A DNA stretch of 64,000 nt from the NCBI GenBank assembly GCA_021173225.1, contig JAJOLK010000018.1, positions 1-64,000 of the forward strand. The letters are read 5' to 3'. The translations under genes were made by a program, and so were the position numbers. This stretch comes from Phycisphaerales bacterium PN19_bin_20 (GTDB lineage: Bacteria; Planctomycetota; Phycisphaerae; Phycisphaerales; UBA1924). The notes under the pieces are model-generated. The model was not told where the DNA came from. It did not search any database and was given only the letters and a program-made list of their open reading frames with translations. Below are positions 17,664-26,238 of the stretch, piece after piece; position 1 is the stretch's first letter; the number at the start of each line of letters is the position of its first letter.

Positions 17664-18053
17664 ATGAGCAGCGGTCGCGAGCGTCGTCAATTCCCGCGGT
17701 TTGAGCTTGAGCCGATGTATACCACGATCGCGCTGCGGTTCATGGACGGCGAGACGTTCGATCTTGAAGGGCACGCGTACGACGTCTCGGAGGGCGGACT
17801 GCGGTTTGAGCTGGACCGCCCGATTGCGCCGGGGACGCGGGTGGCGCTGCGGATCACGCTGCCGACGATGCAGGGTGGTGATCGCGGGCCGGGGCGCGCG
17901 GTGTTTGTGTTTGCGAACGTGGTGTGGCTTGAGGATGAGGACCAGCCGGGCCCGTACAAGATGGCGGCGGTGTTTAGCCAGTGGGCGCGTGCGGGCGACC
18001 GCGAGCGTCTGATCGGCGAGTTCCGCACGGGCGTGTACCGTCAGGCGGCGTGA
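17664..18053 (+). CDS. PilZ domain protein
   Basis: A compact 129-aa protein with the two PilZ c-di-GMP-binding signatures: an Arg-rich start (RERRQFPRFE, RxxxR type) and DVSEGGLRFEL (D/NxSxxG type). A single PilZ domain fills the protein, so it probably acts as a c-di-GMP-responsive adaptor. The start ATG 17664 is supported by AGGAG at 17653-17657. It leads a rightward gene series (thioesterase, purN and others). Confidence 0.9.
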   Translation: MSSGRERRQFPRFELEPMYTTIALRFMDGETFDLEGHAYDVSEGGLRFELDRPIAPGTRVALRITLPTMQGGDRGPGRAVFVFANVVWLEDEDQPGPYKMAAVFSQWARAGDRERLIGEFRTGVYRQAA

Positions 18054-18113
18054 GGTCGGGGTGTTGGGTCGCGGTGTTGGGGCCATCGGCGGGCGCACGG
18101 CTAACCTTTGGGC

Positions 18114-18569
18114 ATGTCGAGTGGCGCTGGTGACAAAGTGGCGGGCGGCGTCTCGGGCGGGCCGAGCGCGGGTGTGCCGCTGGATCAACTGACGCTGGCG
18201 CTGCGCGTAGTGATGATGCCCAAGGACACGAACCACTACAACACCATCTTTGGTGGTGTGATTCTCAGCTACATCGACCAGGCGGCGTTTGTGCAGGCGC
18301 GGCGGCACGCGAACCGCAAGTGGCTGACGGTGGCGGTTGACCGGGTTGAGTTCAAGGCCCCGGTGTTCAGCGGTGACACGGTTGATTTTCTGACGCGGAC
18401 GGTGCGGACTGGCACAACAAGTGTGACGGTGGAGGTTGATGTTGAGGCCGAGCGGTACGACACGGGCCAGCGCGTAAGCGTGACGGCGGCGCGGCTGGTG
18501 ATGGTCTGCGTTGATCACGCGAACAAGCCGGTGCCCTTTACGCAGGAATCGCCCGATGGACACGCGTAA
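18114..18569 (+). CDS. Acyl-CoA thioesterase, YciA-like hotdog family
   Basis: The 151-aa product has a single hotdog fold. TNHYNTIFGGVILSYIDQAA contains the conserved Asn/Gly-Gly and the catalytic Asp of the YciA/BACH group, followed by VDRVEFKAPVFSGDTV. It should hydrolyse acyl-CoA esters in the cytoplasm. ATG 18114 is taken over an in-frame TTG six bases earlier. The last 14 bases overlap the start of purN in another frame. Confidence 0.9.
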   Translation: MSSGAGDKVAGGVSGGPSAGVPLDQLTLALRVVMMPKDTNHYNTIFGGVILSYIDQAAFVQARRHANRKWLTVAVDRVEFKAPVFSGDTVDFLTRTVRTGTTSVTVEVDVEAERYDTGQRVSVTAARLVMVCVDHANKPVPFTQESPDGHA

Positions 18570-19224
18570 CGGCTTGAGTGGTGTTGCTGCGGGCGGTGCC
18601 GCTGCTGGCAGTGGTGCGAGCGCGGCGACGCTGGTGGTGCTGATTAGTGGTGGCGGGCGGACGCTGGTGCGGCTGGCGGAGGCGATTGCGCGGGGCGAGC
18701 TGGCGGCGCGGATCTTGACGGTGATTGCGAGCCGTGAGTGCGCGGGGTGTGAGCGTGCGCGTGAGCTTGGGCTGAGCGTGCGCGTAATGCCGGGGGTGAT
18801 TGCGCCCGAGGATCTTGAGGGTGCGGCGTGCGGGGCCGAGTGGATCGTGCTGGCGGGGTATCTGAAGCTGGTGCGTGTGCCGGAGGCGTATCGGGGGCGG
18901 ATTGTAAACATTCACCCCGCGCTGCTGCCGAGCTTTGGCGGGCGCGGGATGTACGGGCAGCATGTGCACGCGGCGGTGCTGGCGGCGGGTTGCAAGGTCA
19001 GCGGGTGCACGGTGCACCTGGTGGACGAGGCGTTTGATCGCGGGCCGATTGTGCTGCAACGAACGTGCGAGGTGCTTGAGGGTGACACGCCCGAGGCGCT
19101 GGCGGCGCGGGTGTTTGCGGTGGAGTGCGGGGCGTATGTCGAGGCGCTGCGGCTGCTGATTGCCGGGCGTGTGCGGGTTGCGGGCGGGCGCGCGGAGGTT
19201 GACGGTGAAGGGGCGCGGGCGTGA
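18556..19224 (+). CDS. purN: Phosphoribosylglycinamide formyltransferase
   Basis: The folate-dependent step of purine synthesis: transfer of formyl from 10-formyl-THF to GAR. The 222-aa product contains VNIHPALLPSFGG (catalytic Asn and His), AGYLKLV, and DEAFDRGPIVLQ with the catalytic Asp. The phosphate loop reads LISGGGRTLVRL, not the enteric SGNGSNL; GGGRT appears common in planctomycete PurN. ATG 18556 overlaps the thioesterase end by 14 bases, and the stop overlaps the next gene's GTG by four bases, so these three genes form one operon. Confidence 0.94.
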   Translation: MDTRNGLSGVAAGGAAAGSGASAATLVVLISGGGRTLVRLAEAIARGELAARILTVIASRECAGCERARELGLSVRVMPGVIAPEDLEGAACGAEWIVLAGYLKLVRVPEAYRGRIVNIHPALLPSFGGRGMYGQHVHAAVLAAGCKVSGCTVHLVDEAFDRGPIVLQRTCEVLEGDTPEALAARVFAVECGAYVEALRLLIAGRVRVAGGRAEVDGEGARA

Positions 19225-20873
19225 TAGCGCGCGGGCTGACATTGCGAGGCGTGAGGGCGGCGGGTGTTGCTGGCCTGCTGCTGTGCGCTGTGACGGCGGC
19301 GGCGGCGCAGGTAAGGCCTGGTGGGTTGCCGGGCGCGGTGCCGGGGCGTGAAGGTGTTCCTGAAGTGGCGGCGGAGGAGGGTGAGGATGCGCTCTCAGCG
19401 CGGTTTGCGGCGCAGTGGCGCGCCGGAGAGCTTGCGGGCGCGGAGGCGACGCTGCTGAAGCTGCTGGAGGTCGCGCGGTTCAAGGGCGTGGCGTGGTACA
19501 ACCTTGCGTGCGTGCGCTGCAAGCGCGGGCAGACGGAGTTGGCGGAGGCGGCGCTGCGGAGCGCGGTAGAGGCGGGGTTTGTGGACTTTTCACGGGCCCA
19601 GCGTGAGCTGCGCGGCGGGGGCGACCTTGCGTGCCTGGCGGGCGGAGACATGGCGGCGGCGATAGTCGAGGGTGCGGCAGAGCTGCAGGACGCGGTGTTG
19701 AAGGCGCGGCTTGCGGGCGTGCGGAAGCTCTCTGGCAGTGACGGGCCGCAGCTTGAGGCACGCGATGAGGCGCGGCGGCTGGTGGTCATCAGCGGGCACA
19801 GCGAGCGGGCGCTGGGTGAGGCGCGGGTGGAGATCGAGGGTGTGTGGGCGCTGTGGCGCGCGTGGGTCACGGAGGAAGATGGTGCTGGCCAGGTGGGTGC
19901 GGAGGGGGCGCGGGGCGCGCGGCTGCCTGAGCCGTGGGTGATTGTGTGGCTTCCGAAGCCGGACGTGTTTGCGGCGTGGGCGCGGCGCGAGGTTGGGCCT
20001 GGGGCGGGGACGATTGGCGGGTTGTACCGCCCGCTGACGCATGAGCTGGTGGCGCGTGACTTGGGGCCGACACTTCGGCACGAGCTTTGGCATGTGCTGC
20101 ATCATCGGGCGATGAGCCGTTTGGGGCAGGAGCATCCGGTGTGGGTGCAGGAGGGCTTGTGCGCGCTGGTGGAGGACGTGGCGTGGGGCGAGGCGGGCAA
20201 GCTGGGTGGGGTTGGTGAGGCTGAAGAGGTTGATGCGAGGGCGGTGCTTGCGGCGCGGGCGGCGGCGGCGCGTCCGGCGCAGAACTGGCGAAGCAACATG
20301 GCGCGGCGGATGTTAGAGAGCGGGAACATGCCGCGGCTGCGCGAGCTGGTGTTGATGAGTGACCGCAGGTTTATGGAGAGCGGGTCGCTGGGGCGGTACG
20401 CGGTGGCGCGGACGCTGATGGTGTACCTGCACTCACGTGGTGAGCTTGGGGCGTTCTGGACGGCGCTAATGGAGACCTTTGATGAGGATCGCACGGGGGC
20501 GGCGGCGCTTGAGCGTGCGACGGGGCAGAAGCTGGACGCGCTGGACAAAGAGTTTCGGGTGTGGGTGCGCGGGTTGGCGGTGGTGCCTGAGGCGGGGCAG
20601 ATTGGGGCGTCGAGCGCGCGGCTGCCGTTTGATGTTGATGAGCGCGGGGGCGAGGGTCTAACGGTGCTGGAGCTTGACGCGGCGGCGATGCTGAAGTTTG
20701 GGGTGGCGCCGGGCGAGGTGCTGGTGGCGGTGGACGGGAAGCAGGTGCGCGATGCGCACGAGCTGGTGCGGGCGCTGAGCGCGCGTTCGGCGGGCGATGA
20801 GGTTGAGCTGACGCTGCGGCGTGGGCGTGGTGAGCGGCGGGTCAAGGTGATGCTGATCCGCGAGCGGAACTAA
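19221..20873 (+). CDS. Secreted TPR / HExxH metalloprotease-like / PDZ protein
   Basis: A signal peptide (VAGLLLCAVTAAAAQ) is followed by two TPR-like helices (WYNLACVRCKRGQTELAEAALRSAVEAGF), then a gluzincin-like core with LRHELWHVLHH (HExxH; residues ~278-282) and a downstream VWVQEGLCALVED carrying a glutamate in the usual third-ligand position. The last ~80 residues form a PDZ-like domain (FGVAPGEVLVAVDGKQVRDAHELVRAL). This suggests an envelope zinc peptidase; the substrate is unknown. The GTG start at 19221 overlaps the purN stop (GTGA), so translation is probably coupled. Family not named with certainty. Confidence 0.82.
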   Translation: MIARGLTLRGVRAAGVAGLLLCAVTAAAAQVRPGGLPGAVPGREGVPEVAAEEGEDALSARFAAQWRAGELAGAEATLLKLLEVARFKGVAWYNLACVRCKRGQTELAEAALRSAVEAGFVDFSRAQRELRGGGDLACLAGGDMAAAIVEGAAELQDAVLKARLAGVRKLSGSDGPQLEARDEARRLVVISGHSERALGEARVEIEGVWALWRAWVTEEDGAGQVGAEGARGARLPEPWVIVWLPKPDVFAAWARREVGPGAGTIGGLYRPLTHELVARDLGPTLRHELWHVLHHRAMSRLGQEHPVWVQEGLCALVEDVAWGEAGKLGGVGEAEEVDARAVLAARAAAARPAQNWRSNMARRMLESGNMPRLRELVLMSDRRFMESGSLGRYAVARTLMVYLHSRGELGAFWTALMETFDEDRTGAAALERATGQKLDALDKEFRVWVRGLAVVPEAGQIGASSARLPFDVDERGGEGLTVLELDAAAMLKFGVAPGEVLVAVDGKQVRDAHELVRALSARSAGDEVELTLRRGRGERRVKVMLIRERN

Positions 20874-20984
20874 GCGCGGGGGCGTTTGAACAAGCCCAGG
20901 CACGACCTTTGAACATCACAAGACGCGGGTAGCTCGGCCTACGCGGAGCGCTTCTGACAGGATGCGCCGGCGCTTGGGCAGGCG

Positions 20985-21344
20985 ATGCTGACGATTCAGC
21001 GTGGGCGGACGATGCGTGACGGGGCGCTCGTGCGGATCGCGGCGAAGCTTTACAAGCGGCGGAGCGGCGCTTGGCCAACGTCGGTGGAGGTGCTGGTGCC
21101 TGGGCTGCTGCCGATGGTGCCGCGGGACCCGTGGGAGGGCGCGGCGCTGCGGCTGCGGGTGATCGCTGGCGCGCTGACGCTGTACAGCGTTGGGGGTGAC
21201 AAGGAGGACGATGGGGGCGCGGTGGCGGCTGGGCGTGGAGATGCGGAAACGTCAACGGCGGCGGATTTCTCGAAGGCGGGGTCGCCGGTGTCGGTGCCTT
21301 CGGACTGGGTGCTGTGGCGTGTGCCGCAGGGTGATGGGCGATGA
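20985..21344 (+). CDS. Small protein, possibly a truncated C-terminal remnant
   Basis: The 119-aa product resembles the C-terminal ends of planctomycete proteins in which a helix is followed by YPxSLxxLVPxYLPxVPxDPxxGxPL and LYSVGxDxxDDGG. Here these read AWPTSVEVLVPGLLPMVPRDPWEGAALR and LYSVGGDKEDDGG. The open frame begins at 20958 after a TGA, directly inside what looks like the middle of such a protein, with no signal or membrane segment before it. It may be a real short gene or a remnant. It lies 111 bases after the PDZ protein gene. Confidence 0.55.
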   Translation: MLTIQRGRTMRDGALVRIAAKLYKRRSGAWPTSVEVLVPGLLPMVPRDPWEGAALRLRVIAGALTLYSVGGDKEDDGGAVAAGRGDAETSTAADFSKAGSPVSVPSDWVLWRVPQGDGR

Positions 21345-21537
21345 TGGGTGGGCGGATGGGTAGCGGATGCTGGGCGTAGGCGGCGCGATCGCGGCAACCG
21401 ACAGCTTGTGTGCGACGAGCGCCGGGATGTGGGGCTCGGGGCGTAGCGGGTGTGGAGCGTGAAGGGTGCGGGCGGAGGGAGAGTTGGGGTTTCGGGGCGC
21501 TTTCTTTGCGCGGCTGATGGGTTTACTCTGGCTGACT

Positions 21538-22632
21538 ATGAACGCAGCGACAGGTGGCGAGCGCGTGATAACGGGCGCGGGCAATGAGGCGTCGGTGGTG
21601 CCTGCGCGGCCGGTGGTAGTTGAGCCGCCGCGGGCCGGGGGCGTGAGTGGTTGCCCGGTCGAGGTGAACCTGCCCGAGGCCGCGTTAGTGGACGTGATGG
21701 GCGGGCAGTCACGGCGGACGATCCGAGTGCTGGATCATGGGTTTGTGGCGCTGGTGGACGCGATGCCACGGCTGGTGCCAAGCGGGCAGACGGCGGACTA
21801 TGCGATTGTGCAGGCGGCGCGGGTGAGCTATGGGCAGGGGACAAAGAAGGTCAGCGAGGATCAGGGTTTGATCCGGTATCTGCTGCGTCACCGGCACACG
21901 ACGCCGCTTGAAATGGTGGAATTTAAGTTTCATATTTCGATGCCGATCTTCATTGCGCGGCAATGGATCCGGCACCGGACGGCGAACGTGAATGAGTACA
22001 GCGGCCGTTACAGCGTGATGCCGGACCGGTTTTATCGCCCGAGCGTGGAGCAGGTTCGGCGGCAGAGCGCGAGCAATCGGCAGGGCGGGAGCGAACGGCT
22101 GGTGGCTGGTGGGGCTGGTGGGGGTGGTGGGGGTGGTGGGGGGCAGGTTGGACAGGGGCAGGTGACGGCTGAGGCGTTCGTGGCGTTCTTGGCCGAGAGT
22201 GAGGCGCTGTATGCCAAGTATCGGGACTTGGTGGACAAGGGCGTGTCGCGCGAGATGGCGCGGATCGGGCTGCCGGTGAGCCTGTACACGGAGTGGTACT
22301 GGAAGATTGACCTGCACAACCTGCTGCACTTTTTGAGCCTGCGGATGGATGCGCACGCGCAGGAGGAGATCCAGGGCTACGCGCGGGCGATGCATGATTT
22401 GGTGGAACCGATTGTGCCGGTGACGATGGCGGCGTGGAAGGACTACACGCTTGGCGGGGTGAAGCTGAGCCGATTGGAGGTTGATGCGCTGCGTGCGGAG
22501 GTGAAGGCGTTGCGGGCGCGCGGGGGTGGCGGGGAAGGTCGTGGTGCGGAGGCGGCGGCGCTGGCAGGTGAGAACAAGCGCGAGGGTGAAGAGTGGCAGG
22601 CGAAGCGTCGGGAGTTGGGGTTGGGGGAGTAG
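21538..22632 (+). CDS. thyX: Flavin-dependent thymidylate synthase
   Basis: ThyX makes dTMP from dUMP using methylene-THF and FAD/NADPH. The signature RHRTANVNEYSGRYS matches RHRxxSxNExSxRY apart from one position, and LRHRHTTPLEMVEFKF and NLLHFLSLRMDAHAQEEI are also typical. The 364-aa product is long for ThyX (~220-300): it has a ~45-residue N-terminal extension, a C-terminal Ala/Glu tail, and a poly-Gly insert from the G-rich repeat at 22104-22146 between two helices. ATG 21538 (MNAATGGERV) is used. No thyA is in the window. Confidence 0.95.
   Translation: MNAATGGERVITGAGNEASVVPARPVVVEPPRAGGVSGCPVEVNLPEAALVDVMGGQSRRTIRVLDHGFVALVDAMPRLVPSGQTADYAIVQAARVSYGQGTKKVSEDQGLIRYLLRHRHTTPLEMVEFKFHISMPIFIARQWIRHRTANVNEYSGRYSVMPDRFYRPSVEQVRRQSASNRQGGSERLVAGGAGGGGGGGGGQVGQGQVTAEAFVAFLAESEALYAKYRDLVDKGVSREMARIGLPVSLYTEWYWKIDLHNLLHFLSLRMDAHAQEEIQGYARAMHDLVEPIVPVTMAAWKDYTLGGVKLSRLEVDALRAEVKALRARGGGGEGRGAEAAALAGENKREGEEWQAKRRELGLGE
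22104..22146. repeat. G-rich intragenic repeat in thyX
   Basis: GGTGGG/GGTGGGGCT units repeated and slightly varied; encodes a poly-Gly loop in ThyX. Several runs of four or more G suggest quadruplex potential on the coding strand. Confidence 0.8.
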
Positions 22633-22651
22633 GCGGAGGCGAGGGGCGGAA

Positions 22652-22691
22652 GGGATGAAGGGATGAAGGGACTGAGGGACTGAGGGTTTGA
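22652..22691. repeat. Tandem array, 5 x 8 bp, telomere-like G-rich
   Basis: Units are GGGATGAA, GGGATGAA, GGGACTGA, GGGACTGA, GGGTTTGA, head to tail. It lies between the convergent thyX and polA genes. Confidence 0.9.
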
Positions 22692-22731
22692 GGGCAGAAG
22701 GCAAAGTCGGATGCAAAGGCAAGCGCGCGGG

Positions 22732-25700
22732 TTAGCCTTCGAACCAGGTTGGGGCGATGCTTGAGTCGGCCTTGAGGGGGACAGAGAGCTTCATGGCGCG
22801 TTCCATGCGGTGAACGAGGGCGAGTCGGACGTCTTCGGCGCGGTCGGCGCGGGCCTCGACGACAAGCTCGTCGTGAACTTGCAGAAGGGTGCGGACGGCG
22901 GGGTCACCCCTGAAGAGCCGGTGCAGGTCGACCATGGCGAGCTTGATGAGGTCAGCCGCGGAGCCTTGGACGACGGTGTTGATGGCGGTGCGTTCGGCGA
23001 GTGCGCGGCGTGAGGGGTTGGTGCTTTCGATCTCGGGTATGGCGCGGCGGCGGCCGAGCATGGTGGCGACGTAGCCGAGGCGCTGGGCGTGATCGACGCA
23101 CTCTTGCAGGAACGTGGTGATACCAGCGAAGCGTTTTTTGTAGCCGGTGATGATGGCTTCGGCCTGTGCGTTGGGGCAGCCGAGGCGTCTTGCAAGCCCG
23201 AAGGTGGTGATGCCGTAGACGATGCCAAAGTTGACCATTTTGGCGCCGTCGCGTTGGGCTTTGGTGACCTGATCGAGCGGGACGTCGTTGATCTGCGCGG
23301 CGACGGCGGCGTGGATGTCTTGGCCTGTGGCGAAGGCGTGGATGAGGCCTGGGTCTTGCGAGAGGTGGGCGAGGAGCCGCAGCTCGATTTGCGAGTAGTC
23401 GGCGCTGACTAAGAGCCAGCCGGGCTCGGCGACAAAGGCGCGGCGGATGTCGCGGCCCATGTCTGTGCGGATGGGGATGTTCTGGAGGTTGGGGTCGCTG
23501 CTTGAGAGGCGGCCGGTGGCGGCGACGGTCTGGTTGAAGCTGGCGTGGACGCGGGCGGTGGTGGGGCTGATGGCGTCTTTGAGGGCGACTAAGTAGGTGC
23601 CGACGAGCTTGGTGAGCTGGCGGTGCTCGAGGATGAGGCGCGGGATGGGTGTGGTGACGCTGGCGTCTTGTGTGAGGGCTTCGAGGACTTCGATATCTGT
23701 GCTGAAGCCGGTAGCGGTGCGTTTGATGGGCTTGAGGCCAAGGCCGGGGGTTTCGTCGGTGGGCTTGTTGAAGAGCGCGGCGGCGAGCTGCTTTGGGCTG
23801 TCTGGGTTGAAGGTGCGTGCGAGTGCGTCGTTCGCGGCTTGGTCGATGGCGCGGTGGACGTCGGCCATGAGGGCGGCGAGGCGCTCGCGCTGGCGGTCGA
23901 GCTCGGCGGGGTCGACGCGGACGCCGTTCCACTCAAGCTCGGCGAGGACTTCGACCAGCGGCATTTCTAGTCGTTCAAAGAGGGCGCGTTGGCCGAGGGC
24001 GTCGAGCTGCGGGCTCATGGCGTGGTGGAGTCGGAGGGCGATGTCGGCGTCTTCGGCGGCGTAGAGGGTGGCGGGGCCGAGGGGTACGTGGTCAAAGGTG
24101 CGTTGCGTGGCGCCGGTGCCGATGAGCTCTTTGATGGAGATGTTGGTGTGCTGGAGGAGGGCGAGTGCGAGGGCGTCGAGGCCGTGGCTTGAGCGGGTCG
24201 CGTCGATGAGGTAGCTGGCGAGCATGGAGTCAAAGGCGGTAGCGGTGGGGCGGTGCTGGAGCTCGATGGCGATGGGGTTTGAGGTGGGGCTTAAGGGAGT
24301 TTGATCCTCGGCGCTGGGGGCGGGCTGGTCGGGTGTGAGCGCATCGAAGGCGAAGCCTGCGAGGCGGACGCCCGCGCGGCGGAGGACGAGCGTGTCGAAC
24401 TTGAGGTTGTGCCCGCAGCGCGGCGGGGTGGGTAATTCCAGGATAAGCTTGAGCACGGCGAGCACGGCGGGTTGATCAAGGTGCTGATCGGGGGTGGGTG
24501 AGCGGAGTGGGACGTACCACCCGGTGCCGTGCGCGGTGGAGAAGCTGAGGCCGACGAGATGGCTGTCGATGGGCGAGAGGCCGGTGGTCTCGGTATCGAG
24601 GGCGAAGATGGTCGCGGCGCGTAGCTCGGCGGCGAGGGCGGCGAGGTCATCGTGTGTGCGGACGCAGCGGTAGACGGAGGCGTCTGTGGCGGTGACGCGG
24701 CCGTGGACGTCGAGGGTGGCGTCGAGGGTGGCGGCGAGCGCGCCGAGGCCGTCGGGCCACGGGCTTGCGGTGGAGGTGTGATGGGTGGGTGAGTTGGTGG
24801 CGGAGTAGAGGTCTGTGGGCTGCGAGGTGGCGTCGGCGAAGAGCGGAGCGTCAAAGAGCGAATCGCCGTCCGATTTGGCGGGTTTTGTGGGCTTGCGTGT
24901 TAGGGACTTTGGCGCGGTGGTGGCGGGCGCGATGGAGGTGGGCGCGGGCTTTGGCCCGGCTGCGGCGAGGGTGGGCTGGCCGGTGAGGGGCTGGCCTAGG
25001 AGCGCGCGAACCTCGTCTTGATAGCGGTTGAAGCCGAGCTCTTTGAGGATTGGCAGCAGCGCAGGGAGGTTGAGCTTGGCGGTGCTGGCGGCGTCGAGTG
25101 GCATGGTGACGGGCGCGTCGTGGCGGAGTGCGACCAGCGAGCGGCTGAGCTTGACGAGGTCGGCGGCGGCGCGGAGGTTCTCGCCGCGCTTGCCCTTGAT
25201 GGTCGGTGCGGCGTCGATGACGGCATCGACCGAGCCGTAGAGCGCGACGAGCATGGCGGCGGTCTTCTCGCCCACGCCGTCAACGCCGGGAACGTTGTCG
25301 ACGTTGTCACCCATGAGCGCGAGCATGTCGATGATCTGCGGGGGCGTGAGGCCGAGCTCTTGCTTGAGTGTGGCCTCGGTGATCAGCGCGTCGGTGTGGA
25401 TGTCGTACATCTCGACGCTGCCGCTGGCGAGGAGCTGCTTAAAGTCTTTATCTTTGCTGACGATGCGGACGCGGAGGTCTGGGTGCTGGCGTGTGAGCTG
25501 GGTAATGAGTGTGGCAATGACATCATCGGCCTCGAAGCCCTGCACGCCCAGAACGGGTACGCCGAGGGCGTTGAGCAGCGCGAGGCAGCGTGTGACCTGT
25601 GCTGGGAGGTCTTCTGGCGGCGGTGGGCGGTGGGCTTTGTAATCGGGGTAGATCGCGCTGCGGAAGGTTCCGGTATCGGAGGATTTGTCGATGGCGACGG

Positions 25701-25893
25701 CGAGAAAGTCTGCTGGCGTGCCTGCGCTGGTGAGGTGCTGGCCCTCACCTTTGAGGAGCTTGAGAAGCATGCCGACGAACCCGAAGGTGAGGTTGGTAGG
25801 CTCTTTGGTGACCGGCGAGGTCATGGGTGTGCGGATCGCGTGATAGGCGCGGAAGAACTGTGCGTAGCCGTCGATGAGGTAGAGTGTTGGCAC
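22732..25893 (-). CDS. polA: DNA polymerase I
   Basis: A three-domain 1053-aa enzyme for Okazaki-fragment maturation and repair. The 5'-nuclease domain begins at the N-terminus (TLYLIDGYAQFFRAY; EADDVIATL). The 3'-5' exonuclease is intact at its first motif (FALDTETTGLSP, about residue 431). The polymerase domain has motif A DYSQIELRLLAHLS (~831), motif B KMVNFGIVYG (~883) and motif C QVHDELVVEA (~1002). The Phe in motif B (NFGIVYG) is the usual residue of bacterial enzymes that exclude dideoxy substrates. The start is GTG 25893 with GGAG six bases upstream; a farther GTG at 26055 abuts the tRNA gene and is not favoured. The linker between nuclease and exonuclease is unusually long and low-complexity. 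Confidence 0.97.
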   Translation of the reverse strand: MPTLYLIDGYAQFFRAYHAIRTPMTSPVTKEPTNLTFGFVGMLLKLLKGEGQHLTSAGTPADFLAVAIDKSSDTGTFRSAIYPDYKAHRPPPPEDLPAQVTRCLALLNALGVPVLGVQGFEADDVIATLITQLTRQHPDLRVRIVSKDKDFKQLLASGSVEMYDIHTDALITEATLKQELGLTPPQIIDMLALMGDNVDNVPGVDGVGEKTAAMLVALYGSVDAVIDAAPTIKGKRGENLRAAADLVKLSRSLVALRHDAPVTMPLDAASTAKLNLPALLPILKELGFNRYQDEVRALLGQPLTGQPTLAAAGPKPAPTSIAPATTAPKSLTRKPTKPAKSDGDSLFDAPLFADATSQPTDLYSATNSPTHHTSTASPWPDGLGALAATLDATLDVHGRVTATDASVYRCVRTHDDLAALAAELRAATIFALDTETTGLSPIDSHLVGLSFSTAHGTGWYVPLRSPTPDQHLDQPAVLAVLKLILELPTPPRCGHNLKFDTLVLRRAGVRLAGFAFDALTPDQPAPSAEDQTPLSPTSNPIAIELQHRPTATAFDSMLASYLIDATRSSHGLDALALALLQHTNISIKELIGTGATQRTFDHVPLGPATLYAAEDADIALRLHHAMSPQLDALGQRALFERLEMPLVEVLAELEWNGVRVDPAELDRQRERLAALMADVHRAIDQAANDALARTFNPDSPKQLAAALFNKPTDETPGLGLKPIKRTATGFSTDIEVLEALTQDASVTTPIPRLILEHRQLTKLVGTYLVALKDAISPTTARVHASFNQTVAATGRLSSSDPNLQNIPIRTDMGRDIRRAFVAEPGWLLVSADYSQIELRLLAHLSQDPGLIHAFATGQDIHAAVAAQINDVPLDQVTKAQRDGAKMVNFGIVYGITTFGLARRLGCPNAQAEAIITGYKKRFAGITTFLQECVDHAQRLGYVATMLGRRRAIPEIESTNPSRRALAERTAINTVVQGSAADLIKLAMVDLHRLFRGDPAVRTLLQVHDELVVEARADRAEDVRLALVHRMERAMKLSVPLKADSSIAPTWFEG

Positions 25894-26055
25894 GAGCGGC
25901 TCCGTGGTTGGAGCGTGAAGGTACGCGGGTGGATGGCGGGCGCGGTTGATGCCTGGGCGGCGTGTGGTGGGGGTTGGATCGCGGGTTTGGCGGGGAATAG
26001 GATGGGCTCGCCCTTTGACGGAGGCCGTCGGCTTGGCCGGCGGCGTTTTGTGCAC

Positions 26056-26143
26056 GGAGAGGTGCCTGAGCGGTTGAAAGGGCTAGTCTCGAAAACTAGT
26101 GTACAGCTCGTCTGTACCGGGAGTTCGAATCTCCCCCTCTCCG
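26056..26143 (+). tRNA. tRNA-Ser (anticodon CGA)
   Basis: The acceptor arms GGAGAGG and CCTCTCC pair fully. The anticodon arm is CTAGT / ACTAG with loop CTCGAAA, giving anticodon CGA (reads UCG). The long variable arm GTACAG-CTCGT-CTGTAC is typical of serine tRNAs, and the T arm is GGGAG-TTCGAAT-CTCCC. The discriminator base is G and the 3' CCA is not encoded. A strong terminator follows at once. Confidence 0.97.
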
Positions 26144-26150
26144 CTTGAAG

Positions 26151-26196
26151 CGGGAGGCTCCTGGCCCTGATTGGGCGCGAGAGCCTCCCGTTTTTT
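26151..26196 (+). terminator. Rho-independent terminator of tRNA-Ser
   Basis: A 10-bp perfect stem CGGGAGGCTC / GAGCCTCCCG is followed by TTTTTT at 26191-26196. It is directly downstream of the tRNA gene. Confidence 0.93.
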
Positions 26197-26238
26197 CGTT
26201 GGGCCTGCGCTGGGTAGGAATGACGGGCTGGCGCGCGT

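Noticed and set aside
17274..18911. 545-codon minus-strand frame across PilZ and thioesterase genes
   Set aside because: Arg/Pro/His-rich antisense translation; the opposite strand has two clear families in correct frames.
26055..26055. Upstream GTG start of polA adjoining tRNA-Ser
   Set aside because: It would begin against the tRNA gene and add ~54 unconserved residues; GTG 25893 has a ribosome site and the normal family start.
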